In this document: in pieces, positions 1 to 7,470 of the stretch | Layout of the letters: each line of letters opens with the position of its first letter | How positions within the stretch are numbered: position 1 is the stretch's first letter | Program-made: the position numbers and the translations under genes | The notes under the pieces: generated by a model | What the model was told of the DNA's origin: nothing | Seen by the model: the letters and a program-made list of their open reading frames with translations, nothing else | Databases searched by the model: none | NCBI RefSeq assembly: GCF_900547205.1 | Contig: NZ_URFY01000026.1 | Location: 1 to 61,671, forward strand | Length of the DNA: 61,671 bases | Reading direction: 5' to 3' | Origin: an uncultured Bacteroides sp. | GTDB lineage: Bacteria > Bacteroidota > Bacteroidia > Bacteroidales > Bacteroidaceae

Positions 1-275
1 GTTTCCGAGGTGGGGGTATTGCAACGAATGGGGTCATCCATGGCTTCAAGTATATCCAACAGAGAGATATTCGTCAATGGATGGCATAGCTCGTACGAAG
101 AGAGCGAACCTGATTCTTTATTAGGCAAAAGGCGGATTAACCGTCCTTTTTCCAACTTGTCGAACAATTCCTTCCATTCTCCTTTTGAGAGGAGGAAATT
201 AACCGATTGCAGAGCATTACCCGAGGATATGTCATACAGTACAGAGATGGCTGTTTGCGTACGTTTAGATAGCAT
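1..275 (-). CDS. Rrf2-like winged-helix transcriptional regulator (partial, runs off window start)
   Basis: Reading leftward from an ATG at 273-275, the minus strand is open for 91 codons to the window edge, so the 3' end is missing. It begins MLSKRTQTAISVLYDI and continues with KLEKGRLIRLL and then HPLTNISLLDILEAMDDPI. That order matches the Rrf2 family: N-terminal helix, winged-helix recognition region, and the family-typical 'ISLLDIveAi' segment before the usual cysteine region. One cysteine (C in PIRCNT) is visible; any further cluster cysteines would lie outside the window. Rrf2 proteins are dimeric DNA-binding regulators, often redox or Fe-S responsive. The gene starts 22 bp from an inverted repeat bounding a probable invertible promoter, so it may be switched on and off by DNA inversion. 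Family assignment is moderate because the reading is short and divergent. Confidence 0.55.
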   Translation of the reverse strand, partial: MLSKRTQTAISVLYDISSGNALQSVNFLLSKGEWKELFDKLEKGRLIRLLPNKESGSLSSYELCHPLTNISLLDILEAMDDPIRCNTPTSE

Positions 276-297
276 GGTGGTCTGTTTTGTTTTTCCG

Positions 298-317
298 TTA
301 CTTACCAAGTAACGGAC
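298..317 (+). repeat. Left inverted repeat (IR-L) of putative invertible segment
   Basis: The 20-bp sequence TTACTTACCAAGTAACGGAC is repeated perfectly in inverse orientation at 596-615. It contains its own dyad, TTACTT-ACC-AAGTAA. That is the arrangement expected of a tyrosine recombinase core site: two inverted half-sites around a short asymmetric centre. Confidence 0.8.
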
Positions 318-595
318 GCCCTCCCCCCACCTCAGCAAAGAAAAAGTGTTTTCGCGCGAAATGTTTGATCGGAAAGAGACTTTTCAGAAAGAAAAGGTAC
401 ACAACATGAGAGTCCGTTTTTAAGAGCTCAAAAATGGATAGAGGCGTCTTGTGTGTTTATGGCAGAAGCCGGGGCAATATGTCGGATTGGTACGACTGTG
501 TTCTTCTTTAGTGATGAAATTTAATGGTATAAAGCAGAAATTTATACTTTTGTTTGGATAAGACAAAGAATGTTTCCATCTTTACAAGCAAAATA
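318..595. other. Putative invertible promoter segment (278 bp between the repeats)
   Basis: This non-coding interval lies between perfect 20-bp inverted repeats. It carries one clear Bacteroides -7 box, at 545-552 pointing right. No good promoter pointing left toward the Rrf2-like gene was found in the present orientation. The tyrosine recombinase gene begins 42 bp beyond the right repeat at its 3' end. Inverting the segment would place the -7 box at about 361-368 on the minus strand, roughly 85-95 bp before the Rrf2-like start codon. I therefore infer that the sequenced orientation is 'off' for the leftward gene. Confidence 0.65.
545..552 (+). promoter_or_regulatory. Bacteroides-type -7 box inside the invertible segment
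   Basis: TACTTTTG matches the TAnnTTTG consensus. A weak -33-like TTTA lies at 520-523. As oriented it would transcribe rightward, antisense to the 3' end of the recombinase gene. Confidence 0.5.
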
Positions 596-615
596 GTCCG
601 TTACTTGGTAAGTAA
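596..615 (-). repeat. Right inverted repeat (IR-R) of putative invertible segment
   Basis: GTCCGTTACTTGGTAAGTAA is the exact reverse complement of the 20-bp left repeat at 298-317. The asymmetric centre (GGT here, ACC at left) shows that the two copies really are inverted and not only two palindromes. Confidence 0.8.
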
Positions 616-656
616 TCTATTTCACCATTTAATAACAGGAAGGGATTAGCGGCATT

Positions 657-1661
657 TTATGCCGCTTTCTTTTTTTCTCCTCTATTCATCACCGAATCTA
701 TCAGTTTATCATTCTCGCTATCCACCTTTTCATTGGAGAACGGCTTGAGGTAAGCCTCAGTCACTCGGATGGAAGAATGTCCCAACGCCTCGCAGATAGC
801 CCCCACAGGAATGCCTAGATAAAAAGCCAGTGTAGCCCACGTATGCCGTGCGGTATATGAACTTATTTTTGCACCCGGCAGCAACAGAGCCGCCACTTTC
901 ACCAATTTCTTGTTGAAGTTACCCAGAGTGTCGAGGTAGCATTGATATAACTCTCCCTCCTTTTCAAGCTTGCTGTCCAATATAGGGAACAGATAGACTG
1001 AATAAGGATTCGTACTTCGGTATTTCTCAAACAGCATCTCTGCTTCCTTGTGTATTCGTACCGTTATCTGCTTTCCCGTCTTGTGGCGGCAATACACAAT
1101 CGCGTTCCCCCTCACATCCTGCTTGCGCAAATATGCAAGGTCGATAAAAGGCATTCCCCGAAACATGAACATCAGCAAGAAATAGGCGAGCGCACACTGC
1201 ACGTCTTTGGGTAGCGACTCAAAATCAGCATACAGCAATGTATTCATCTGTTCTCTTGTCAGTGCACGTTTTGTCTGCGACACTACTCTTGTATACACAT
1301 CGTCAAACAAATGTGCATTGTAATCCACACTTCCTGGTGAAACAAACCGGTTGTACACCGCCCTAAGCGTACGCATATAGGTCGACACCGTGTTCCAACT
1401 TGCCTTGCGGCTCCGCAGCCAACTTTCATACTCTTTTAGTTTGCCCGGGGTGAAGACCTCGTTCATCGGTATATCAACCGCTTCTTCATCATCCGGTATC
1501 GCCGTCCCGATGCTCCTCCAGAACTTCGTGAAAGAGTTCAGCATAGCATTGTAAGTATGCACCGCCGGATGCTTCTTGTCCTCCTTCAGTTTATTAATTA
1601 CCAACTTCATGTAAGGCGCAAGTTCCGCCGCCTTCACATTCTTCTCTTTTTCATCCATCAT
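657..1661 (-). CDS. Tyrosine-type site-specific recombinase (probable DNA invertase)
   Basis: This 334-aa protein has the Bacteroidota phage-integrase layout. An N-terminal SAM-like core-binding domain (about residues 10-120, with HPAVHTYNAMLNSFTKFWR) is followed by a C-terminal catalytic domain. The catalytic set is visible: Arg in FMFRGMPFIDLAYL, Lys in HKTGKQI, the H/R motif in YTARHTWAT, His in LGHSS and the nucleophile Tyr in TEAYLK. The family cuts and rejoins DNA through a covalent phosphotyrosine. Its 3' end lies 42 bp from a pair of 20-bp inverted repeats, which fits the local invertases (Mpi/Tsr type) that flip promoters in Bacteroides. There are no other mobile-element genes nearby, which argues against an element integrase. 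Two adjacent ATG codons make the exact start uncertain by one residue. It is probably transcribed on its own, because a terminator-like hairpin separates it from the upstream gene. Confidence 0.9.
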   Translation of the reverse strand: MMDEKEKNVKAAELAPYMKLVINKLKEDKKHPAVHTYNAMLNSFTKFWRSIGTAIPDDEEAVDIPMNEVFTPGKLKEYESWLRSRKASWNTVSTYMRTLRAVYNRFVSPGSVDYNAHLFDDVYTRVVSQTKRALTREQMNTLLYADFESLPKDVQCALAYFLLMFMFRGMPFIDLAYLRKQDVRGNAIVYCRHKTGKQITVRIHKEAEMLFEKYRSTNPYSVYLFPILDSKLEKEGELYQCYLDTLGNFNKKLVKVAALLLPGAKISSYTARHTWATLAFYLGIPVGAICEALGHSSIRVTEAYLKPFSNEKVDSENDKLIDSVMNRGEKKKAA

Positions 1662-1750
1662 TTCAAGTTTTTAATTTCCGCTTAAATCGTATCGTCCTGA
1701 AACATACACGCTAAAGGTAATGTTCAAGGATGCAAAGTAAAGGCCACAAA

Positions 1751-1783
1751 AAGAGTGTATCACAAAAAATGCGATACACTCTT
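1751..1783 (-). terminator. Hairpin terminator downstream of the AraC-type regulator
   Basis: AAGAGTGTATC and GATACACTCTT form a perfect 11-bp stem around an 11-nt loop. It lies 20 bp past the regulator's stop codon on the minus strand and is followed by a run of T residues in that direction. Confidence 0.7.
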
Positions 1784-1802
1784 ATCCTATCAGCTCGTTA
1801 TT

Positions 1803-3374
1803 TTAGAAACTAGTTTTCTTCTTGATAGATTCACTAGGAGTTATATTGAAATGTTCTTTGTATCGTTTGCGGAAGTTCTTGATATCTTTCATTCCAATCA
1901 GTTCCGGTACTTCTCCTACAGTATATTTCCCACTTTCCAACAATTCGCGTCCCTTTTCCAATCGGATGCTCATTATAAATTCTTTGGGAGAACTACCAGT
2001 TAACTTAGTCCATTTATTGCGCAGAGTGGTGGAGCATATACACATATTGGCAGCAATATCTTCTATAATGAGGTCTTCATTGTCAATGTTTTCAAGAATG
2101 AAGTTTTTCACTTCGTTAATAAACTGTTTTTTCTCTCCTAGCTCATCTTTTGAAGTTTCAAGAAATTGTTCTCCGAATAATCTCTGCAAGAATGCTTTTC
2201 TGTACAAACGGCAGATTCTGATGAGAACGGACATTTCTATCTTTAAGTCTTCTATATGATATGGAGTCTGCATATACGTATCCGCCAAAGATGCTTCTCT
2301 TTTATAACGTTGGTCGGCGTCCATAGGCGAACCATATAATATGATAGGTATCATGGATGTTTTTACCGATGTTTTCAACCGGGAAGAAAGCTCAATACCA
2401 CCCATTCTACGAAGAATAACATCACTGACTATTAAGTCCGGATATTCTTCTTCATTGATGTAATTCATAACGTCGATTCCATCATCAAAACTCTTAATTT
2501 CATATTCCTCCGACAAACAGGACTCCAGATACGACCTGAAATCGTGATTACTATCTGCAAGGATAACAATCAGTTTGCCCGAACTTCTGGTATGGGACGC
2601 TTTCTGTAGAACCGTATCAATCACTATTTCATCCGGTTGTTCTTCGATAATCAGTTTAGTACGTCCAGTTGTTCCTTCATAAGCGACCTTCACCGGAAAC
2701 CGCAAAGATACGGATGGTTCGGAACTGTTGGATAGAATCTTCCCATTGCATTCCTTCACTAGTTCTTTGAACACTATACCGTTATTGAAGTCCAATTCCA
2801 GTTCGGTAAGGGACGCAAATATTCGCTTCTTACCCGGATAGACAATCTTTATCTCCCAAAGCTCTTCATTGAGAGAAACTGAGAGATATATTGTGTTTTC
2901 CGGCTCCGTCATATCTATCATGCTTTTTATGAACTTGTTGATGATAAAGGAAATTCTGCATTGGTCAACCCGTACACTGGCATACTTGAAACTCTTTTCC
3001 AACTCCATCTTCACTTTCTTGGCCGCAGCATATTCTAGCAATGAATCAACTCTGCCTTTCAGCAAAGTACCCAGTTCACACTCGGAAACGTATATATTCC
3101 CACTATTCGCAAACAATGTTCTTAGGTTCATTAGCCCGTCAAGATGTTCGTTCAGGCAATCAATATTACGAAGAGCCGATTTCAGTTCACATTTAATTTT
3201 CGCAAGACAATCTCCATCATAAATGGATTTCAGGGGAGTATGAATGGAAGTTATCAGGTTACGAACACTGTGGAACGAGTCCATAAAATACAGGTTTTCT
3301 TCTTTCAAAAGGTTAATCTCATTTTGTATCTCAGAGAAAGAAGCAGATTGAGACACTCTAATATTCTTTTTCAT
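1803..3374 (-). CDS. Cytosolic hybrid regulator: degenerate histidine kinase, receiver, AraC-type HTH
   Basis: From the ATG at 3372-3374 the protein has 523 aa (an in-frame ATG 32 codons earlier gives 555). Order: a helical stretch resembling a DHp domain (about 30-110), a GHKL-like ATPase fold (about 130-260), a receiver (about 285-405) and an AraC HTH pair at the C-terminus. It resembles the cytosolic half of Bacteroides hybrid two-component regulators but has no membrane segment and no periplasmic sensor. The kinase part looks dead: no HExRTP motif, no N-box asparagine and no DxGxG. The receiver keeps its Asp in LIVSDVILRR, but the usual Lys-Pro is Thr-Pro (MQTPYHIEDL). It is probably a DNA-binding regulator that no longer autophosphorylates. 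It lies upstream of the recombinase in the same orientation, and its target is unknown. Confidence 0.8.
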   Translation of the reverse strand: MKKNIRVSQSASFSEIQNEINLLKEENLYFMDSFHSVRNLITSIHTPLKSIYDGDCLAKIKCELKSALRNIDCLNEHLDGLMNLRTLFANSGNIYVSECELGTLLKGRVDSLLEYAAAKKVKMELEKSFKYASVRVDQCRISFIINKFIKSMIDMTEPENTIYLSVSLNEELWEIKIVYPGKKRIFASLTELELDFNNGIVFKELVKECNGKILSNSSEPSVSLRFPVKVAYEGTTGRTKLIIEEQPDEIVIDTVLQKASHTRSSGKLIVILADSNHDFRSYLESCLSEEYEIKSFDDGIDVMNYINEEEYPDLIVSDVILRRMGGIELSSRLKTSVKTSMIPIILYGSPMDADQRYKREASLADTYMQTPYHIEDLKIEMSVLIRICRLYRKAFLQRLFGEQFLETSKDELGEKKQFINEVKNFILENIDNEDLIIEDIAANMCICSTTLRNKWTKLTGSSPKEFIMSIRLEKGRELLESGKYTVGEVPELIGMKDIKNFRKRYKEHFNITPSESIKKKTSF

Positions 3375-4011
3375 GTTATTTATTTGTTTATGTCCCTTGG
3401 TCGGAGTAAAACCATCCTCTTCCAGTTGAAAGAAAAAATAAATAGCAACTATGGCTTCATAGTTGCCCACAGAAAACTCAAATAATATGACTCAAAATTA
3501 CTTTTTCTTTGGAGGTCAATATCTGAAAACTAAAGTTTCATATGTGTGATATAAATTCTATTATCTGTGAATTATTCGTTGTTGATAGACTAATTCCTCC
3601 CAAGAAACGATGAATTAATAAATGTATTCTATATTTATTTATTAGTTGTAGGATTTATTAAAAAAGTACTTAAAGGGGGGTGGACGTACTTTATAGTAAG
3701 TACGATTGGAATTAAAACCAATTAGCACTAACGTTTGTTTTTCCATGCGCATTTTCTTTTAAATAGAAAAATAGACTATTTATAATGATAAATGAACCAA
3801 TTAGAAGATACAAAATTAGTGATTAGTTATAAAAGTGGAATAAAAAATCGTTCCATTAATGTAATAATGAAGTGATTATTGGTAACAAAAGATGTATCAA
3901 GGGGGATTTTATTGATTTTTCGAAGATATCAGAAGAGAATAGAGAGTCAAATAGTCTGAACAATGTATAGAGAAATGGGAGGGAGTATAGAGCAGGAAGA
4001 AGGGTGCTTCC

Positions 4012-4084
4012 ACTCTAGACTGGTTGCTAGTCTAGAGTAGATGAATCGTTAGTCCACCCTAGACTAGCAACTAGTCCAGGGTGG
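4012..4084. repeat. 22-bp-phased hairpin array (array 1)
   Basis: Hairpin one has a perfect 10-bp stem: ACTCTAGACT at 4012-4021 with AGTCTAGAGT at 4029-4038. Hairpin two pairs 4054-4067 with 4071-4084 (13 of 14 bp) around a CAA loop. The word TAGTC recurs at 4028, 4050 and 4072, exactly 22 bp apart, and CTAGACT at 4015 and 4059, 44 bp apart. Confidence 0.75.
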
Positions 4085-4108
4085 GAGGAGAAGCTGCTCT
4101 ACAAGAAT

Positions 4109-4123
4109 TTACTTAAAAAGTAA
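4109..4123. promoter_or_regulatory. TTACTT-AAA-AAGTAA dyad at the dxs promoter
   Basis: This perfect dyad has the same half-sites as the core of the invertible-segment repeats (TTACTT-ACC-AAGTAA). It lies near the -33 position relative to the dxs -7 box, so it could be an operator. The functional link is only inferred. Confidence 0.3.
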
Positions 4124-4144
4124 GCTCAATATACTTTCTTTTCG

Positions 4145-4152
4145 TATTTTTG
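4145..4152 (+). promoter_or_regulatory. -7 box of the dxs promoter
   Basis: TATTTTTG fits TAnnTTTG and lies 19 bp before the dxs start codon. That is consistent with a short leader. Confidence 0.6.
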
Positions 4153-4171
4153 CACTAAATTTCCTCGAATC

Positions 4172-6076
4172 ATGAAGAATGAACCGATATATAACTTGCT
4201 AAACGCTATCAACTATCCCGAAGATCTGCGCAAACTTACCGTAGAACAATTGCCGGAAGTATGCGACGAACTCAGGCAAGACATTATTAAAGAACTCTGC
4301 TGCAACCCGGGACATTTTGCCGCTAGTTTGGGAACTGTGGAATTAACCATAGCATTACACTACGTTTACAATACCCCTTATGACCGTATTGTGTGGGACG
4401 TCGGCCATCAGGCTTACGGTCACAAAATTCTTACAGGCAGACGCGAAGCATTTGCCACAAACCGAAAGTTGGGAGGGATACGTCCTTTCCCGTCGCCGGA
4501 AGAAAGCGAATATGATACTTTCACTTGTGGTCACGCCTCCAATTCTATCTCTGCCGCGCTCGGTATGGCGGTTGCCGCCAACCAAAATGGAGACTCGAAA
4601 CGTCACGTCGTTGCCATCATCGGCGACGGTTCCATGAGTGGCGGATTGGCTTTTGAGGGGTTAAACAATTCATCTACTACGTCGAACAATCTGCTCATTA
4701 TTCTTAACGATAATGACATGGCTATCGACCGTAGCGTGGGAGGAATGAAACAGTATCTTTTCAACCTGACGACTTCAAACCGCTACAACCAGCTACGATT
4801 CAAGCTTTCACGTATGTTGTTCAAGCTCGGCATTCTCAATGAAGAACGCCGCAAAGCGCTAATACGCTTTGGCAACAGCCTGAAATCAATGGCGGCACAG
4901 CAACAGAACATCTTCGAAGGGATGAATATCCGCTACTTCGGTCCAATAGACGGACATGACGTAAAGAACCTCGCCCGGGTGCTACGCGATATTAAAGATT
5001 TGCAGGGACCTAAAATCCTCCATCTACATACTATAAAAGGAAAAGGATTCGCTCCGGCTGAGGAACACGCCACCGAATGGCATGCTCCCGGCAAATTTGA
5101 CCCTGTCACCGGCGAACGTTTCATAGCCAATACGGAAGGTATGCCTCCCCTCTTTCAGGAAGTATTCGGAAATACGCTACTGGAACTTGCCGAAGCCAAT
5201 CCGAAGATTGTTGGCGTCACTCCCGCCATGCCTACCGGTTGCTCCATGAATATACTCATGGATAAGATGCCGAAGCGGGCATTCGACGTTGGTATCGCCG
5301 AAGGACACGCCGTTACCTTCTCCGGAGGTATGGCAAAAGATGGATTGGTGCCTTTCTGCAACATTTATTCTTCATTTATGCAGCGAGCGTATGATAATAC
5401 CATCCACGATGTGGCTATTCAAAAGCTTCCTGTAGTTTTATGTCTCGACCGTGCCGGACTGGTCGGCGAAGACGGACCGACGCATCACGGGGCTTTCGAC
5501 ATGGCTTGCCTGCGTCCGATACCCAATCTCACCATTTCTTCGCCCATGGACGAACACGAATTACGCCGACTGATGTACACGGCTCAACTTCCAGATAAAG
5601 GGCCATTCGTCATTCGCTATCCACGGGGACGCGGTGTATTGATTGATTGGAAATGTCCACTTGAAGAAATTCCTGTAGGGAAAGGCCGTAAATTGAAAGA
5701 GGGTGACGATCTCGCCATTATTACTATCGGCCCGATAGGAAATACTGCCGCACGTGCCATTGCGAAGGCGGAAGCTGAATCTAGCGTAACTATCGCCCAC
5801 TACGATTTACGCTTCCTCAAACCATTGGACGAAGAGCTGCTGCACGAGATAGGTCGTAAATTTCAACGTATACTCACTATTGAAGACGGTATCGCGAAAG
5901 GCGGAATGGGAAGTGCCGTCCTCGAATTTATGGCAGAAAACGATTACAAACCGACCGTGAAACGTATCGGCATCCCGGACAAGTTTATAGAGCACGGGGC
6001 AGTGACCGAGTTATATAAACTTTGCGATATGGACGAACAAGGTATCCTGACTAAAATAAAAGAACTTATCAACTGA
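4172..6076 (+). CDS. dxs: 1-deoxy-D-xylulose-5-phosphate synthase
   Basis: The 634-aa product is full length for DXS, the thiamine-diphosphate enzyme that condenses pyruvate and glyceraldehyde 3-phosphate in the first step of the MEP isoprenoid pathway. Visible motifs: the conserved N-terminal histidine in CCNPGHFAASLG, VWDVGHQAYGHKILTGRR, the thiamine-binding GDGSMSGGLAFEGLN (about residue 150), the pyrimidine-domain DRAGLVGEDGPTHHGAFD, and the C-terminal transketolase domain with YPRGRG. The start is set by a -7 box 19 bp upstream. The stop is followed after one base by the trkA ATG, so dxs and trkA are very likely co-transcribed. The enzyme is cytosolic. Confidence 0.97.
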   Translation: MKNEPIYNLLNAINYPEDLRKLTVEQLPEVCDELRQDIIKELCCNPGHFAASLGTVELTIALHYVYNTPYDRIVWDVGHQAYGHKILTGRREAFATNRKLGGIRPFPSPEESEYDTFTCGHASNSISAALGMAVAANQNGDSKRHVVAIIGDGSMSGGLAFEGLNNSSTTSNNLLIILNDNDMAIDRSVGGMKQYLFNLTTSNRYNQLRFKLSRMLFKLGILNEERRKALIRFGNSLKSMAAQQQNIFEGMNIRYFGPIDGHDVKNLARVLRDIKDLQGPKILHLHTIKGKGFAPAEEHATEWHAPGKFDPVTGERFIANTEGMPPLFQEVFGNTLLELAEANPKIVGVTPAMPTGCSMNILMDKMPKRAFDVGIAEGHAVTFSGGMAKDGLVPFCNIYSSFMQRAYDNTIHDVAIQKLPVVLCLDRAGLVGEDGPTHHGAFDMACLRPIPNLTISSPMDEHELRRLMYTAQLPDKGPFVIRYPRGRGVLIDWKCPLEEIPVGKGRKLKEGDDLAIITIGPIGNTAARAIAKAEAESSVTIAHYDLRFLKPLDEELLHEIGRKFQRILTIEDGIAKGGMGSAVLEFMAENDYKPTVKRIGIPDKFIEHGAVTELYKLCDMDEQGILTKIKELIN

Positions 6077-6077
6077 C

Positions 6078-7418
6078 ATGAAGATTATTATTGCCGGTGC
6101 CGGCAACGTAGGCACCCATCTGGCCAAACTGTTATCGCGAGAAAAGCAAGATATTATCTTGATGGATGATGACGAAGAGAAACTAAGCGCCCTAAGTGCC
6201 AACTTCGACTTGCTCACAGTAACCGCTTCTCCCTCTTCTATCTCCGGCCTGAAAGAGGTAGGTGTCAAAGAGGCAGATTTGTTTATCGCAGTTACCCCGG
6301 ACGAAAGCCGAAACATGACTGCCTGTATGCTAGCTACCAACTTGGGAGCCAAAAAGACAGTGGCACGTATCGACAACTACGAATATCTTCTTCCTAAAAA
6401 CAAAGAGTTCTTCCTTAAGTTAGGAGTGGATTCTCTTATTTACCCGGAGATGCTCGCCGCCAAAGAAATCGTATCTTCCATGCGAATGAGCTGGGTACGC
6501 CAATGGTGGGAGTTCTGCGGAGGTTCACTGTTATTGATTGGTACAAAGATGCGCGAAAAGGCGGAGATACTTAATATTCCGTTATATGAACTGGGAGGCC
6601 CCAACATCCCCTATCACATAGTAGCCATCAAGCGCGGAACGGAAACAATTATTCCCCGCGGAGACGACGTTATCAAGCTGCACGACATTGTGTACTTTAC
6701 TACTACCCGTAAATACATTCCTTATATACGTAAGATCGCCGGCAAGGAGGACTATGCCGACGTTCGCAATGTCATGATTATGGGCGGAAGCCGCATCGCT
6801 GTTCGTACAGCTCAATACGTGCCGGACTATATGCAGGTGAAAATCATAGACAATGACATCAACCGTTGCAACCGACTCACCGAACTATTGGACGACAAGA
6901 CGATGATTATCAACGGAGACGGACGCGACATGGACCTACTTATCGAAGAAGGTTTAAAGAATACCGAAGCCTTCGTTGCCCTCACCGGAAACTCCGAAAC
7001 CAACATCCTAGCCTGCCTTGCTGCCAAACGAATGGGAGTGGAAAAAACCGTGGCGGAAGTGGAGAACATCGACTATATCGGCATGGCGGAAAGCCTTGAT
7101 ATCGGTACGGTAATCAATAAGAAACTGATTGCCGCCAGCCATATCTACCAGATGATGCTGGATGCTGACGTATCGAATGTGAAATGCCTGACTTTTGCCA
7201 ATGCTGATGTTGCCGAATTTACCGTGCCTGCCGGAGCAAAGATTACCAAACATTTTATCAAAGACCTCGGACTCCCGAAAGGAACTACCATCGGCGGAAT
7301 GATTCGCAACGGTGAAGGTATTCTGGTGACAGGAGACACGTTGATTCAACCCGGCGACCACGTAGTAGTATTCTGCCTAAGTATGATGATTAAGAAGATC
7401 GAGAAGTTCTTTAACTAA
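6078..7418 (+). CDS. trkA: Trk system potassium uptake regulatory subunit TrkA
   Basis: A 446-aa protein with the duplicated RCK layout of TrkA: Rossmann NAD-binding domain (IIIAGAGNVGTHLAKLL at the N-terminus), TrkA-C, a second Rossmann domain (VMIMGGSRIAVRTAQ at about 233) and a second TrkA-C. It is a cytosolic, nucleotide-binding gating ring for the TrkH channel encoded next. The start follows the dxs stop by one base, and trkH begins 52 bp after its stop, so the three genes probably form one transcript. Length is normal for the family. Confidence 0.95.
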   Translation: MKIIIAGAGNVGTHLAKLLSREKQDIILMDDDEEKLSALSANFDLLTVTASPSSISGLKEVGVKEADLFIAVTPDESRNMTACMLATNLGAKKTVARIDNYEYLLPKNKEFFLKLGVDSLIYPEMLAAKEIVSSMRMSWVRQWWEFCGGSLLLIGTKMREKAEILNIPLYELGGPNIPYHIVAIKRGTETIIPRGDDVIKLHDIVYFTTTRKYIPYIRKIAGKEDYADVRNVMIMGGSRIAVRTAQYVPDYMQVKIIDNDINRCNRLTELLDDKTMIINGDGRDMDLLIEEGLKNTEAFVALTGNSETNILACLAAKRMGVEKTVAEVENIDYIGMAESLDIGTVINKKLIAASHIYQMMLDADVSNVKCLTFANADVAEFTVPAGAKITKHFIKDLGLPKGTTIGGMIRNGEGILVTGDTLIQPGDHVVVFCLSMMIKKIEKFFN

Positions 7419-7470
7419 AAATTAAGTACGGACAACCACGAGTAAAACTTAACAGCCAACATTTGTTTTT

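Larger units (their letters stand above)
3375..4171. other. Long AT-rich intergenic region with dyads and a 22-bp-phased hairpin array
   Basis: No gene was found here. It holds a dyad GTACTT-6 nt-AAGTAC at 3686-3703, a paired-hairpin array at 4012-4084, a TTACTT-AAA-AAGTAA dyad at 4109-4123 and the dxs promoter. The left part is very AT-rich and would contain the promoter of the minus-strand regulator, which I could not pinpoint. Confidence 0.6.

Noticed and set aside
10..312. Plus-strand 100-codon ORF at the window start
   Set aside because: It is the complement of the Rrf2-like reading frame, its product matches no family pattern, and its last codons run into the inverted repeat.
298..615. 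Repeats at 298 and 596 as a plain pair of operators for the Rrf2-like protein
   Set aside because: The asymmetric centres and the flanking GGAC are inverted in an exact 20-bp repeat next to a tyrosine recombinase, which fits recombination sites better; not fully excluded.
657..1661. Integrase of an integrated mobile element
   Set aside because: No att duplication, mobilisation, excisionase or cargo genes are seen nearby; the adjacent short inverted repeats point to an invertase.
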